In this document: positions 1-9,299 of the stretch, one piece after another
How positions within the stretch are numbered: the stretch's first letter is position 1
How the letters are laid out: every line of letters starts with the position of its first letter
Position numbers and translations under genes: made by a program
DNA from: Sphingomonas sp. ERG5
GTDB lineage: Bacteria; Pseudomonadota; Alphaproteobacteria; Sphingomonadales; Sphingomonadaceae
Assembly: GCF_000803065.1 (NCBI RefSeq)
Contig: NZ_JSXI01000056.1
Span: 46,475 to 110,474 of the forward strand
Reading direction: 5' to 3'
DNA length: 64,000 bases
Notes under the pieces: generated by a model
Database searches by the model: none
Seen by the model: only the letters and a program-made list of their open reading frames with translations
Told to the model about the DNA's origin: nothing

Positions 1-463
1 TGACGACCAGGCCGGTGCCGTCGCTGTCGATCGCGCCGCCCTCCAGGATCCAGTCGCATCGCTCGGTGCGGATATTGCGCCGCGCGGCGAGCCGGGAACC
101 GATATCATCGTCGCCGGGCAAGTCGTATTTGCCGCCCCAGCCATTAAAGCCGAAGTCGCGCCCGCTATGATCGCTGAGGATGATCGCCGCGGTATCGCGC
201 AGCCAGATATCGCCGAACGGTTCGACCACGACGTCGGCCACGTCCTTCGCCATCGCCCGAGCAGCTATGGCCGCCTCTTCATCGGCCGCCACCAGGATGA
301 CGCGCTCGCCCCGGCCCTCGGCATGGACGGCGCGCGCAAAGGCGGTGACCTCCGCGCGCGCCGGTTCGAGATCGTCGAGCCAGAGTTCGGGATGGCTGGG
401 AAAGCCGATCCACACTGCCTTGTGACGAGCCCATTCGGCGGGCTGGGTAATGCGTTTCGGCAT
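1..463 (-). CDS. aguA: Agmatine deiminase, 3' end missing
   Basis: Reading leftwards from the ATG at 463, the frame stays open to the window edge, giving 154 residues from MPKRITQPAEWARHKAVW. It contains WLRDTA, FNGWGGKY and LEGGAIDSDGTG, the blocks typical of the agmatine deiminase / peptidyl-arginine deiminase-like family, which converts agmatine to N-carbamoylputrescine in putrescine synthesis. Family members are about 340-370 residues, so more than half, including the C-terminal catalytic Cys, lies outside the window. It starts 10 bp after the stop of the M28 peptidase gene on the same strand, so the two are probably co-transcribed. Confidence 0.9.
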   Translation of the reverse strand, partial: MPKRITQPAEWARHKAVWIGFPSHPELWLDDLEPARAEVTAFARAVHAEGRGERVILVAADEEAAIAARAMAKDVADVVVEPFGDIWLRDTAAIILSDHSGRDFGFNGWGGKYDLPGDDDIGSRLAARRNIRTERCDWILEGGAIDSDGTGLVV

Positions 464-473
464 CGGCTATCCC

Positions 474-2105
474 TTAGTTCGTGGCCGCGCGGCTCTTGTC
501 ACGAATGCTGCGGAATTCGGCACTGGGATACCAGTTGGGCCAGCGATCGCTCTGCGCCAGCTCACGCCCGAGGCCGTAATAGATTCGCAGGTCGGACAGC
601 GCGCCATTCCAGTCCCATTTGGCGTCATATTCATCCTGCGGCTTGTGATAGCGGTTGATGATATAATCCTCGGTCGCGGCCTTGCCTGCCGCCGTTCCGC
701 CGACGACCAGATCTTCGCCGCTTTCGCCATACAGCATCGGCACGCCGAGCTTGGCGAAGCTGAAATGGTCGGAGCGGTAATAGGAGCCGCGCTCGGGATT
801 GGCTTCGAGCGTGATGACCCGGCCTTCGGCGGCGACCATCGGCTTGACCAGATCCTCGAGCTCCGACTTGCCCGCGCCGACCAGCACGAAGTCCTTCGCC
901 TTGCCGATCACGTTGAGCCCGTCCATGTTCACGCCGCCGACCGTCTTGGCGAGCGGGAAGATCGGGTTCTCGGCATAGAATTTGGAGCCGAGCAGGCCCG
1001 ATTCCTCGCCGGTCACGGCAAGGAACACCTGGCTGCGCTTGGCCGGTCCCGCCTTCACCGCGGCTTCGGCCAGGGCAACAAGGCCCGCGGAGCCGGAGGC
1101 ATTGTCGACCGCGCCATTGCAGATGTCGTCGCCCTTGACCGCGTCGCAATGGCCGAGGTGATCCCAATGCGCCGAATAAAGCACGACCTCATCGGGCTTG
1201 CTGGTGCCGGGCAGGATGCCGACGACATTCTTCGATGCCTGGCGGCGGATCGTGTTGCTCCACGACACCGACGCCTTCACGCCGAGCGGGACGGCCTTGA
1301 AGCCCTTGGTCGCCGCTGCCCTGGACAAAGTGGCGAGATCCTGGCCCGCGCTGGCGAACAGCGCTTCGGCGACCGGCTTCTGGATCCAGCCGATCGCGTC
1401 GCTCTGGTCCATATGGTTGCCGGGCGTGTCCTGTTCGAGCTGCGGCCCGGTCCAGGACGATTGCACCACGCCCCAGCCATAAGCGGCGGGTTCGGTGTCA
1501 TGAACGATGATCGCGGCGGCGGCGCCCTGCCGCGCGGCTTCCTCGAACTTGTAGGTCCAGCGGCCATAATAGGTCATTGCCCGGCCGCCGAAATCGCCGT
1601 CGAGCGTCATCGTCCGCCAGTCGGGATCGTTGACCAGGATGATCACGGTCTTCCCCTTCACATCGATCCCGGCATAATCGTTCCAGCCGCGTTCGGGCGC
1701 GTTGATGCCGTACCCGACAAAGACCACGTCGCTGTCCTTGATCGCGACCTTGGGCGTGACGCGATAGGTGCCGATGACCAGGTCGGTGCGATAGGCGGCC
1801 GAAACCGGGGTCTTGCCACCGGTGAAGGTCATCGGCGTCACATTGTTGGCGGTAATCTCGACCAGCGGCACGTCCTGGTACCAGCTGCCCTTGTTGGCGG
1901 GTTTGAGGCCGGCCTTTTTGAAGCGTTCGACGATATAGGCGGTCGTCTTGTCCTCGGCCGGGGTGGTGGGCTTGCGGCCCTCAAAGGCATCCGACGACAG
2001 GGTTTGCGTCACGTCCTTCAGCGTCTGGAGCGAAATGTCGGGCTTGTTCTCTGCCCAGGCGGGGGCGGCGACGGCAAGAAGCAGGGCGGCTGTGGCAACA
2101 CGCAT
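474..2105 (-). CDS. Secreted M28 family zinc aminopeptidase
   Basis: 543 residues from the ATG at 2105. An upstream in-frame start at 2204 is rejected because MRVATAALLLAVAAPAWA at 2105 is a clean signal peptide and has GGAG upstream. The chain shows a PA-type insert in the first half and then the M28 zinc ligands in order: SAHWDHLG (His), NGAVDNASG (bridging Asp), TGEESGLLGS (catalytic Glu and ligand Glu), NMDGLN (Asp) and RSDHFSF (His). The expected role is periplasmic or extracellular release of N-terminal amino acids from peptides. It is divergent from an S9 peptidase, so the neighbourhood may serve peptide scavenging. Confidence 0.9.
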   Translation of the reverse strand: MRVATAALLLAVAAPAWAENKPDISLQTLKDVTQTLSSDAFEGRKPTTPAEDKTTAYIVERFKKAGLKPANKGSWYQDVPLVEITANNVTPMTFTGGKTPVSAAYRTDLVIGTYRVTPKVAIKDSDVVFVGYGINAPERGWNDYAGIDVKGKTVIILVNDPDWRTMTLDGDFGGRAMTYYGRWTYKFEEAARQGAAAAIIVHDTEPAAYGWGVVQSSWTGPQLEQDTPGNHMDQSDAIGWIQKPVAEALFASAGQDLATLSRAAATKGFKAVPLGVKASVSWSNTIRRQASKNVVGILPGTSKPDEVVLYSAHWDHLGHCDAVKGDDICNGAVDNASGSAGLVALAEAAVKAGPAKRSQVFLAVTGEESGLLGSKFYAENPIFPLAKTVGGVNMDGLNVIGKAKDFVLVGAGKSELEDLVKPMVAAEGRVITLEANPERGSYYRSDHFSFAKLGVPMLYGESGEDLVVGGTAAGKAATEDYIINRYHKPQDEYDAKWDWNGALSDLRIYYGLGRELAQSDRWPNWYPSAEFRSIRDKSRAATN

Positions 2106-2237
2106 GGGCGAGGGCTCCGATCGGTGAGGCGACCGTTTGGCAGTCGCAAACGCCCCGCGCAAGACTTCACCCCGCATTCGCGTTGACCGCCCGGTGGGCG
2201 TCATTAGGGTAAGCGGATCAATCGGGGGGTTATCAGT

Positions 2238-4214
2238 ATGAAGAGATCAGCGGCGGTCCTGGCGGCGGCATTTTCCTGTGTCCTGGTGTCGGGGCCGGCC
2301 TTGGCGGCCGATGATGTCGCGGCGCGTTTCGGCGCGCGCGAGGCGATCCAGCAGATCAGCCTGTCGCCCGATGGAACACGGGTCGCGTTCATCGCGCCGG
2401 TGGGGCGAGGCAGCGTGCTGATGATCGGGGATCTCGTCAAAGGGGGCGACCCGAAGCGGCTCATCGCGGCGTCCGGGAAGGACGACAAGTTGAGCGACTG
2501 TCATTGGTCGACCAACGCCGCCCTGATCTGCAAGATTTACATGTATGAGGCTGGTCCCAGCGGCGACCGGCTCACTTTCTCGCGCCTCGTTACGGTCGAC
2601 AGCAACAGCGGTGCCGTCAAGCTGCTGAGCGTCGATGGCAGCTCGCGGGCTCTCGACATCATGCAGAATGGCGGCGAGATCATCGACTGGGTCCCGGACG
2701 GCGCCGAGGGTACGGCCTTGCTGACGCGCCAATATGTCCCGGAAAGGACCATTGGCACCAATATCGCCAGCACCCGCGACGGGCTTGGCGTCGAACAGGT
2801 CAATATTGCCACCCTGTCGCGCAAGGGGGTCGAGCCGCCCCGGGCCGACGCGGTGGAATATATCACCGACGGCCTGGGCAAGGTTCGCATCATGGGAATG
2901 CGGCCGAGGACAGCAAGCGGCTATGACGGCAAGACGATCAAATATTTCTATCGCGTGCCGGACAAAAAGGATTGGGAACCGCTCGGTAACCTGGTGATCG
3001 ACGCCGGCACGACGACGGGGTTCAACCCCTGGGCAGTCGATCGCAAATTGAACGTGGCCTATGGCTTCGACAATCATCAGGGGCGTACCGCGCTCTTCAG
3101 TGTCGCGCTCGACGCGACGTTGAAGCGCGATCTGGTGGCGGCGCGTGATGATGTCGATGGATTGGTGCGAATTGGCCGCCAGAACCGCGTTGTTGGCGTA
3201 AGCTATGTGACCGATCGGCGGCAAACCGAGTTCTTCGATCCTGCCCTGCGCAAGCTTGGTGTGGCTTTGGCCAAGGCGTTGCCGGGACAGCCGCTGATCA
3301 GTTTCGTTGACGCCAATAGCGATGAGAGCAAGCTTTTGCTGTTCGCGGGCGGCGATACGAACCCCGGCGCCTATTATGTCTATGACAAAGTGACCCGGGG
3401 TCTTGCAGAGGTGATGCCGGTGCGGCCGCTGCTTGCCCAGACCGCGCTCGCAAGCGTCAAGGCGATCACGTTCGCTGCGGCGGATGGGACGCAAATTCCC
3501 GCCTATCTGACACTTCCGCCGGGGAGTGATGGCAAGAATCTGCCGTCGATCGTCATGCCGCATGGCGGGCCGGGCGCGAGAGACGAATGGGGTTTCGACT
3601 GGCTTGCGCAGTATTTCGCGGCTCGTGGCTTTGCCGTGCTCCAGCCGAATTTCCGCGGCTCGGCTGGTTATGGCGAGGCGTGGTTCAACAAAAACGGCTT
3701 CCAGTCATGGCGTACCGCGGTTGGTGACGTGAACGATGGCGGGCGCTGGCTGACGAGCCAGGGGATTGCCGCGCCGGGCAAGCTGGCGATCGTCGGCTGG
3801 TCCTATGGCGGCTATGCCGCGCTGCAATCGTCAGTGCTCGATGCGGCGTTGTTCAAGGCAATCGTCGCGATCGCGCCGGTGACCGATCTGGAGACGCTGC
3901 GCGCCGAGTCACAGGGCTTCACCAATTTCACGATGGTCGATGCCTTTATCGGCCACGGCGCCCATGTCGTACAGGGGTCACCAGCGCGCAACGCGAGCCG
4001 GATCAAGGCGCCTGTGTTGATGTTCCACGGCGACCAGGACCGCAATGTCGGTATCGGGCAGTCGCGACTGATGGCGAGACAGATGAAGGAAGCGGGCGGG
4101 CAGGCCGAACTGGTCGAGTTCAAGGGGCTCGATCATCAACTCGATGACGGTGAGGCACGCGCGATGATGCTCGACAAGGCCAACACCTTCCTGCGGCAAT
4201 CGCTTGGCCTGTGA
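2238..4214 (+). CDS. Secreted S9 (prolyl oligopeptidase family) serine peptidase
   Basis: 658 residues starting with a signal peptide (MKRSAAVLAAAFSCVLVSG, cleavage near ALAADD). The N-terminal two-thirds looks like the beta-propeller of S9 enzymes. The C-terminal alpha/beta-hydrolase domain has the nucleophile motif GWSYGGYAAL, the acid in HGDQDRNV and the His in GLDHQLDD. This arrangement fits acylaminoacyl- or dipeptidyl-peptidase-like enzymes (S9C type); exact specificity cannot be told. It is divergent from the M28 peptidase with 132 bp between starts and ends just before a strong bidirectional terminator. Confidence 0.9.
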   Translation: MKRSAAVLAAAFSCVLVSGPALAADDVAARFGAREAIQQISLSPDGTRVAFIAPVGRGSVLMIGDLVKGGDPKRLIAASGKDDKLSDCHWSTNAALICKIYMYEAGPSGDRLTFSRLVTVDSNSGAVKLLSVDGSSRALDIMQNGGEIIDWVPDGAEGTALLTRQYVPERTIGTNIASTRDGLGVEQVNIATLSRKGVEPPRADAVEYITDGLGKVRIMGMRPRTASGYDGKTIKYFYRVPDKKDWEPLGNLVIDAGTTTGFNPWAVDRKLNVAYGFDNHQGRTALFSVALDATLKRDLVAARDDVDGLVRIGRQNRVVGVSYVTDRRQTEFFDPALRKLGVALAKALPGQPLISFVDANSDESKLLLFAGGDTNPGAYYVYDKVTRGLAEVMPVRPLLAQTALASVKAITFAAADGTQIPAYLTLPPGSDGKNLPSIVMPHGGPGARDEWGFDWLAQYFAARGFAVLQPNFRGSAGYGEAWFNKNGFQSWRTAVGDVNDGGRWLTSQGIAAPGKLAIVGWSYGGYAALQSSVLDAALFKAIVAIAPVTDLETLRAESQGFTNFTMVDAFIGHGAHVVQGSPARNASRIKAPVLMFHGDQDRNVGIGQSRLMARQMKEAGGQAELVEFKGLDHQLDDGEARAMMLDKANTFLRQSLGL

Positions 4215-4216
4215 AC

Positions 4217-4251
4217 GAAAAAGGGCGGCCCCGACAGGACCGCCCTTCTTT
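4217..4251. terminator. Bidirectional intrinsic terminator
   Basis: AAGGGCGG (4221-4228) pairs perfectly with CCGCCCTT (4240-4247), with As on one side and Ts on the other. It lies between the convergent S9 peptidase and rpsD genes and can serve both. Confidence 0.85.
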
Positions 4252-4271
4252 GAATTCGTCGGAATGAAACG

Positions 4272-4886
4272 TTAGCGCGAGTAGAACTCGACCACCAGAT
4301 TCGGTTCCATCTTCACCGGATAGGGCACTTCGTCGAGCGTCGGCACGCGGGTGAAGGTCACCTTCGCATTGCCGTCGGGTGCGACGTAATCGGGGATTTC
4401 GCGCTCGGCGAGACCCTGTGCTTCCATCACCAGCGCCATTTCCTGCGCCTTCGATCCAAGCGTGATTTCCATGCCCGGGAAGCAGCGGCGCGACGCGATG
4501 TTGCACTTCACGCCGTTGACGCGGATGTGGCCATGCGAAACGAGCTGGCGCGCGGCGAACACGGTCGGTGCGAACTTGGCGCGATAGACGATCATGTCGA
4601 GACGCTGTTCGAGCAGGCCGATCAGGTTCTGGCCGGTATCGCCCTTCATCCGCGCTGCTTCATGATAGCAGGCACGGAACTGCTTTTCGGTCACGTCGCC
4701 ATAATAGCCCTTGAGCTTCTGCTTGGCGCGCAGCTGGATGCCGAAATCGGAAACCTTGCCCTTGCGGCGCTGGCCGTGCTGGCCGGGACCATATTCGCGC
4801 TTGTTGACGGGCGACTTGGGACGGCCCCAGATATTCTCGCCCATCCGGCGATCGAGCTTGTACTTTGCGCTTGAACGCTTCGACAT
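4272..4886 (-). CDS. rpsD: 30S ribosomal protein S4
   Basis: 204 residues, the normal length. The N-terminal part has the S4 block with YGPGQHGQRRKGKVSDFG. The C-terminal S4 RNA-binding domain has LDMIVYRAKFAPTVFAARQLVSHGHIRVNG. S4 nucleates assembly of the 16S rRNA 5' domain and is often an autoregulator of its own mRNA. It is a stand-alone gene here, closed by the terminator at 4217-4251. Confidence 0.98.
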   Translation of the reverse strand: MSKRSSAKYKLDRRMGENIWGRPKSPVNKREYGPGQHGQRRKGKVSDFGIQLRAKQKLKGYYGDVTEKQFRACYHEAARMKGDTGQNLIGLLEQRLDMIVYRAKFAPTVFAARQLVSHGHIRVNGVKCNIASRRCFPGMEITLGSKAQEMALVMEAQGLAEREIPDYVAPDGNAKVTFTRVPTLDEVPYPVKMEPNLVVEFYSR

Positions 4887-5129
4887 GTGTAATTCCTTGC
4901 AAGTGCCAACAACAAGACCGGCGTCGCTGTGAAGCTAGGCTGATCGATACCCGGTCATCGCTCCGTCGAACCCTGGGGTTCGATCGGGGCCACCGCTTCA
5001 CCGGGGTGCGGGGCCTTTTGCGAAGGCGGGCGGTTAGCGGGGGTATGTCGCCGAGTCAAGTTTAGGGGGATTCAGGTTTGAGCGGAGTCGCGCTGGACAG
5101 TCGTCCGCGGGCTCGCCAAGAGCGTGCGC

Positions 5130-5435
5130 ATGAACGATACCATTCTTGCCGGTGCCGACTGCACGACGATGATCGAGGTGCGCCATGGCGTCGATCAGGT
5201 CGACCGCGAACTGATCGCCCTGCTCGCGCGCCGCTTCGCCTATATGGACGCGGCAGCGCGCATCAAGCCGGATCGCAACGCAGTGCGAGACGAAGCGCGC
5301 AAGTCGCAGGTCATCGCCAATGCCCGGGCTGCCGCCGAGGCGGCGGGGTTGCCGGTTGCGGCAATCGGCCAGCTTTGGGATCAGCTCGTCGAAGCGTCGA
5401 TCGCGTATGAGATGGTGGCGTTCGACCGGCGTTGA
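5130..5435 (+). CDS. Chorismate mutase / isochorismate-pyruvate lyase-like (AroQ fold)
   Basis: 101 residues from the ATG at 5130; a GTG two codons upstream is also possible. AAGAG seven bases before the ATG is a weak ribosome site. The sequence MIEVRHGVDQVDRELIALLARR, then a Lys in RIKPDRNAVRDEARK and a C-terminal amphipathic helix, is that of the small all-helical AroQ fold. Its length and pattern resemble PchB, which has both chorismate mutase and isochorismate-pyruvate lyase activity, so chorismate mutase is the safer call. It has no amino-acid-pathway neighbours. A hairpin terminator overlaps the stop codon. Confidence 0.8.
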   Translation: MNDTILAGADCTTMIEVRHGVDQVDRELIALLARRFAYMDAAARIKPDRNAVRDEARKSQVIANARAAAEAAGLPVAAIGQLWDQLVEASIAYEMVAFDRR

Positions 5436-5449
5436 GAAGCGCCGGTCGA
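5422..5449. terminator. Bidirectional hairpin between convergent genes
   Basis: TCGACCGGCG (5422-5431) is a perfect inverted repeat of CGCCGGTCGA (5440-5449), with an 8-nt loop containing the stop of the chorismate mutase gene. There is no U-tract, so its strength as a terminator is uncertain. Confidence 0.55.
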
Positions 5450-5465
5450 CCGCCCCGATCGCGGA

Positions 5466-5714
5466 TCAGTTATCGCGCAGCGTGTTGATGCCGCCATTGG
5501 TCGACCGGCTCTGCTCGTGCCATTCCGCCGCCGTCTTGCAGATCTTCTTGGAGATGCGCGTCTCCGAACGGGGGTCATTGCGGCAGATTTTACGCTCGCT
5601 TTCGACCTTTGCGGGCGCCGGCTGGCTGGCGGTCGTGGCAGGCTGTTCAGCCGTTGCCGTCTGAGCCATGGCAGGCGAAGCAAGGACAAATGCCGAGGCG
5701 ATAAGCAGTTTCAT
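5466..5714 (-). CDS. Small exported protein of unknown function
   Basis: 82 residues from the ATG at 5714, chosen over the upstream start at 5813 because MKLLIASAFVLASPAMAQ is a typical signal peptide and GGAGAG lies 5-8 bases before it. The mature part is about 64 residues: a Thr/Ala/Pro-rich linker, then a basic segment with two Cys (KICRNDPRSETRISKKICK) that could form a disulfide. I do not recognise a characterised family. It is 107 bp downstream of trmJ on the same strand. Confidence 0.7.
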   Translation of the reverse strand: MKLLIASAFVLASPAMAQTATAEQPATTASQPAPAKVESERKICRNDPRSETRISKKICKTAAEWHEQSRSTNGGINTLRDN

Positions 5715-5820
5715 CAAGCTCTCCACTACAGAATCGGACAGCGCCATAATGCCAATGGCTCGCTGGCGGAAGGACATATCTACATCTTTGCAGGGATGTC
5801 GGTTTTGCGGCAACCGGATG

Positions 5821-6567
5821 TCAGGATTGACGCGGCGGCTTCGCCTTCTTCGCGCCGGCCAAAGCGCTCAGCACGCCGCGAAAGGTTCTGACCTCCTGGC
5901 TCGACCAGCCGGGCTTGGTCAGCAGCGTGCGCAGCGTCCGCTTCGTCACCGGGGTGCGATCGGGTGGATAGAAGAAATGCGCCGCCTCAAGCATCGCATC
6001 GAGCTGCAGGATCATTCCTTCCAGTTCTTCATGCGGAGCCGGGTCGGGCAGTTCGGTTTCCGGGGGCGATGCAAGCACCGTTCCCTTCGACCATTCATAG
6101 GCGACCAGAATTACCGCCTGGGCGAGGTTGAGCGATCCGAATTCGGCATTGATCGGCACGGTGATGATCGTGCGTGCCAGCGCGACATCGTCGGTTTCCA
6201 GTCCCGATCGCTCCGGTCCGAACAGGATCGCCGAGCGTACCGGCGCGGCATGGATATCTGTGGCGGCGCGTTCGGGTGTGACGACGGGCTTGGTCACGCC
6301 GCGCTTGCGTACCGTGGTGGCATAGACCTGGGCGCAATCCGCCACCGCGTCGGCGACGCTGTCGAACACACGAGCCTGTTCGAGCACGATATCGGCGCCG
6401 CTCGCGGCCGGGCCGGCGGACGGATTGGGCCAGCCGTCGCGCGGCGCGACCAGGCGCATCTCGGTCAGCCCGAAATTGAGCATCGCGCGCGCCGCCTTGC
6501 CGATATTCTCGCCCAGTTGCGGGCGGACCAGGACGATGACCGGGGGTGGGGCCAGCTTGGCGTTCAC
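5821..6567 (-). CDS. trmJ: tRNA (cytidine/uridine-2'-O-)-methyltransferase, TrmJ type
   Basis: 248 residues. The SPOUT-fold blocks are visible: VIVLVRPQLGENIGKAARAMLNFG at the N-terminus, ILFGPERSGLETDDVALA in the middle and VPINAEFGSLNLAQAVILVAYEW at the end, which together form the knotted SAM site. TrmJ methylates the ribose of nucleotide 32 in several tRNAs. The start overlaps the nrdR stop by 4 bp (ATGA), so the two are translationally coupled. Confidence 0.9.
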   Translation of the reverse strand: MNAKLAPPPVIVLVRPQLGENIGKAARAMLNFGLTEMRLVAPRDGWPNPSAGPAASGADIVLEQARVFDSVADAVADCAQVYATTVRKRGVTKPVVTPERAATDIHAAPVRSAILFGPERSGLETDDVALARTIITVPINAEFGSLNLAQAVILVAYEWSKGTVLASPPETELPDPAPHEELEGMILQLDAMLEAAHFFYPPDRTPVTKRTLRTLLTKPGWSSQEVRTFRGVLSALAGAKKAKPPRQS

Positions 6568-7025
6568 CCCTTGCCCACCTCGCTCACATTGCCGGCGAAT
6601 TCCTCGAAATCGCGCGCTTCGCGGAAATCCTTATAGACGCTGGCGAAGCGGATATAGGCGACCGAATCCAGGCCTTTCAGCCCTTCCATCACCATCTCGC
6701 CGATGCGCTGCGAATGGACTTCATTCTCGCCCTGCGTTTCCAACTGCCGCTGGATGCCGGACACCAGCTTCTCGATCCGTACCGCATCGATCGGCCGCTT
6801 GCGCGCCGCGATCGACACCGAGCGCAGCAGCTTTTCACGGTCGAACGGTTCGCGCTTGTCCTCGCTTTTCAACACATAGAGTTCGCGCAACTGGATGCGT
6901 TCGAAGGTGGTGAAGCGCGCCGCGCAACCCTCGCATTGCCGCCGGCGGCGGATCGCCGCACCATCTTCGGTCGGACGGCTGTCCTTTACCTGGCTGTCTT
7001 CATGTCCGCAAAAGGGGCAACGCAA
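6564..7025 (-). CDS. nrdR: Transcriptional repressor NrdR
   Basis: 153 residues, the standard length. An N-terminal zinc ribbon (CPFCGHED and CEGCAARFTTFER) is followed by an ATP-cone domain. NrdR senses ATP/dATP and represses ribonucleotide reductase genes. Its position just after glyA is common in proteobacteria. It begins 4 bp after the zinc-ribbon gene and overlaps trmJ. Confidence 0.97.
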   Translation of the reverse strand: MRCPFCGHEDSQVKDSRPTEDGAAIRRRRQCEGCAARFTTFERIQLRELYVLKSEDKREPFDREKLLRSVSIAARKRPIDAVRIEKLVSGIQRQLETQGENEVHSQRIGEMVMEGLKGLDSVAYIRFASVYKDFREARDFEEFAGNVSEVGKG

Positions 7026-7029
7026 AAAA

Positions 7030-7359
7030 TCAGTCCTTTGTCAGTTTCTGGAACGCGGCGACGCCGGCACCGACCACCGCCCCGGCCAGCGGGCCGATCA
7101 ACGGCACCGGCAATGCCACCACCGCCCCGATCGCCGCGCCCTTGGCCATGCTTGATCCCAGCGTATCGGGCCGGGCATGGCGCGCGCGCGCATCGGCGGC
7201 AAAGGCACGTGCGGCACGGATATCGTCATCGATCGCGCCGTCCGACACATGCGCCGGGTCCGGCCTGGCCGGCGACGCGCCTTCCACGACGGTCACGCCG
7301 CATTGTGCGCAGAACCGCGCGGTCCTGGCGATGGTCGTGTTGCACGCCCGGCACTTCAT
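7030..7359 (-). CDS. Zinc-ribbon protein with C-terminal membrane segment
   Basis: 109 residues from the ATG at 7359, four bases after the glyA stop. The first 25 residues are a compact zinc ribbon (MKCRACNTTI, then FCAQCG). A charged middle of about 45 residues follows, then a hydrophobic Gly/Ala-rich segment (AAIGAVVALPVPLIGPLAGAVVGAG) and a short basic tail. This looks like a C-terminally anchored soluble zinc ribbon. The function is unknown; its place inside the glyA-nrdR operon is the only clue. Confidence 0.8.
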   Translation of the reverse strand: MKCRACNTTIARTARFCAQCGVTVVEGASPARPDPAHVSDGAIDDDIRAARAFAADARARHARPDTLGSSMAKGAAIGAVVALPVPLIGPLAGAVVGAGVAAFQKLTKD

Positions 7360-7363
7360 CAGC

Positions 7364-8680
7364 TCACATGCCCTCGGGATAGATTGGGAAGCGCGCGCAC
7401 AAGGCAAGGACGCGCTCGCGGACATTGGCCTCGACCTGTGCATCGCCGGCTTCACCATTCTTGCGCAGGCCGTCGAGCACATCAGCGACCATATTGCCGA
7501 TCTCACGGAATTCGGCCGGGCCGAAGCCGCGCGTGGTGCCGGCGGGCGATCCGACGCGGATGCCGCTGGTCTTGGTCGGCGGCAGCGGATCGTTGGGGAT
7601 GCCGTTCTTGTTGCAGGTGATGCCGGCGCGCTCGAGCGCTTCATCGGCATCCTTGCCGGTCACGCCGAGCGGCGACAGGTCGATCAGCGCGAGATGCGTG
7701 TCGGTCCCGCCCGAGACGACTTCCGCGCCGCGTTCCTTGAGGGTCGCGGCGAGGATCTTGGCATTCTCGACGATTGCCGCGGCATAGAGTTTGAAATCGG
7801 GCTGCAGCGCTTCGCCGAACGCCACCGCCTTGGCGGCGATGACATGCATCAGCGGACCGCCCTGCAGGCCGGGGAACACCGCCGAGTTGATCTTCTTGGC
7901 GATCGCCTCGTCATTGGTGAACACCGCGCCGCCCCGCGGACCGCGCAGCGTCTTGTGCGTGGTGGTGGTGACGACATGGGCGTGCGGCAGTGGCGAGGGA
8001 TGGACGCCGCCGGCGACCAGCCCGGCGAAATGCGCCATATCGACCATGAAGATCGCACCGACTTCATCGGCGATCGTCCGGAAGGTCGCAAAGTCGATCT
8101 CGCGCGGATAAGCCGACCCGCCGGCGATGATCAGCTTGGGCTTATGCTCTTGCGCCAGCGCGCGGACCTGGTCGAAATCGATCAGATGCGTGACCGGATC
8201 GACGCCATAGGCCACCGCGTTGAACCATTTGCCCGACATCGCCGCCTTGGCACCGTGCGTCAGGTGGCCGCCGGCATCGAGGCTGAGGCCCATGATCGTC
8301 TCGCCCGGCTTGACCAGCGCAAGCATCACCGCGCCATTGGCCTGCGCGCCCGAATGCGGCTGGACATTGGCGAAGGCGCAGCCGAACAGCTGCTTGGCGC
8401 GCTCGATCGCCAGCGTCTCGACTTCGTCCGACGGGTGGCAGCCCTGATAATAGCGCTTGCCGGGATAGCCCTCGGCATATTTGTTGGTGAAGACCGACCC
8501 CTGCGCCTGCAGCACTGCCTTGGAGACGATATTCTCCGATGCGATCAGCTCGATCTGCGTCTGTTCGCGCGTCAGTTCATGCTCGATTCCCGCGAACACG
8601 GCCGGGTCGGCCTCGGCCAGGCCGCGGGTGAAGAAGCCATCGGGCTGAACATCGCTCAGGGTGCGCGGATTGGTGCTCAT
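7364..8680 (-). CDS. glyA: Serine hydroxymethyltransferase
   Basis: 438 residues. The PLP-lysine block VVTTTTHKTLRGPRGG is present, as are the usual N-terminal IELIASEN and the GYPGKRYYQGC motif. It interconverts serine and glycine with tetrahydrofolate, supplying one-carbon units. Its start overlaps the end of rpiB by 4 bp, placing it second in a five-gene minus-strand operon. Confidence 0.98.
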   Translation of the reverse strand: MSTNPRTLSDVQPDGFFTRGLAEADPAVFAGIEHELTREQTQIELIASENIVSKAVLQAQGSVFTNKYAEGYPGKRYYQGCHPSDEVETLAIERAKQLFGCAFANVQPHSGAQANGAVMLALVKPGETIMGLSLDAGGHLTHGAKAAMSGKWFNAVAYGVDPVTHLIDFDQVRALAQEHKPKLIIAGGSAYPREIDFATFRTIADEVGAIFMVDMAHFAGLVAGGVHPSPLPHAHVVTTTTHKTLRGPRGGAVFTNDEAIAKKINSAVFPGLQGGPLMHVIAAKAVAFGEALQPDFKLYAAAIVENAKILAATLKERGAEVVSGGTDTHLALIDLSPLGVTGKDADEALERAGITCNKNGIPNDPLPPTKTSGIRVGSPAGTTRGFGPAEFREIGNMVADVLDGLRKNGEAGDAQVEANVRERVLALCARFPIYPEGM

Positions 8681-9147
8681 GCTGTGTGCTCCTCGGATGG
8701 GGATGGGGACGGAAATGGGGAATGGCCGAGTTTTGCGACCCGGTCGGTGTGGCGGCCACCGGCAAAGCCCGTGGTCAGGAAAGCGGTGATGCAGGCCTTG
8801 GCCATGTCCTCGCCGGTCAGGCGCGCGCCGAGCGCAACGACATTGGCGTCATTATGTTCGCGGGCGAGCGCCGCCGATAGCGGTTCGCCGACCAGCGCGC
8901 AGCGCACCGCCGGATTGCGGTTGACCGCGATCGAGATGCCGATGCCCGAGCCGCACAAAGCGACACCGCGTTCCGCGTTGCCGGCGGCGACCGCTTCGGT
9001 GAGCTTGTAACCGAAATCGGGATAATCGACCCGCGCGTCGCTGTCCGGGCCGAGGTCGATCACCTCATGCCCTTCATCGCGCAGCCAGGCGGCCAGCACG
9101 ACTTTCAGCGCGAACGCGGCATGATCGGAAGCGATGGCAATGCGCAT
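8677..9147 (-). CDS. rpiB: Ribose-5-phosphate isomerase B
   Basis: 156 residues. It begins MRIAIASDHAAFALK, has the YPDFGYK segment and the active-site block GVALCGSGIGISIAVNR with its catalytic Cys, then the C-terminal REHNDANVVALGARLTG. It isomerises ribulose-5-P and ribose-5-P. It is the first gene of the operon rpiB-glyA-zinc ribbon-nrdR-trmJ and is divergent from the ECF sigma factor gene. Confidence 0.95.
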   Translation of the reverse strand: MRIAIASDHAAFALKVVLAAWLRDEGHEVIDLGPDSDARVDYPDFGYKLTEAVAAGNAERGVALCGSGIGISIAVNRNPAVRCALVGEPLSAALAREHNDANVVALGARLTGEDMAKACITAFLTTGFAGGRHTDRVAKLGHSPFPSPSPSEEHTA

Positions 9148-9299
9148 GAACGGTGCGCGCTCCTCTAGCGGGTGAAGCGGATGCGGCGGCTCTTACGCAA
9201 TGCGTTCGCGGAACGCCACACCGGAAAACTCCTTGCGGCCGACATAAGCATTCGAGCGGACGTGGCGGCCATTGCGGTGGTCGGGTTTGGACCCTAGGC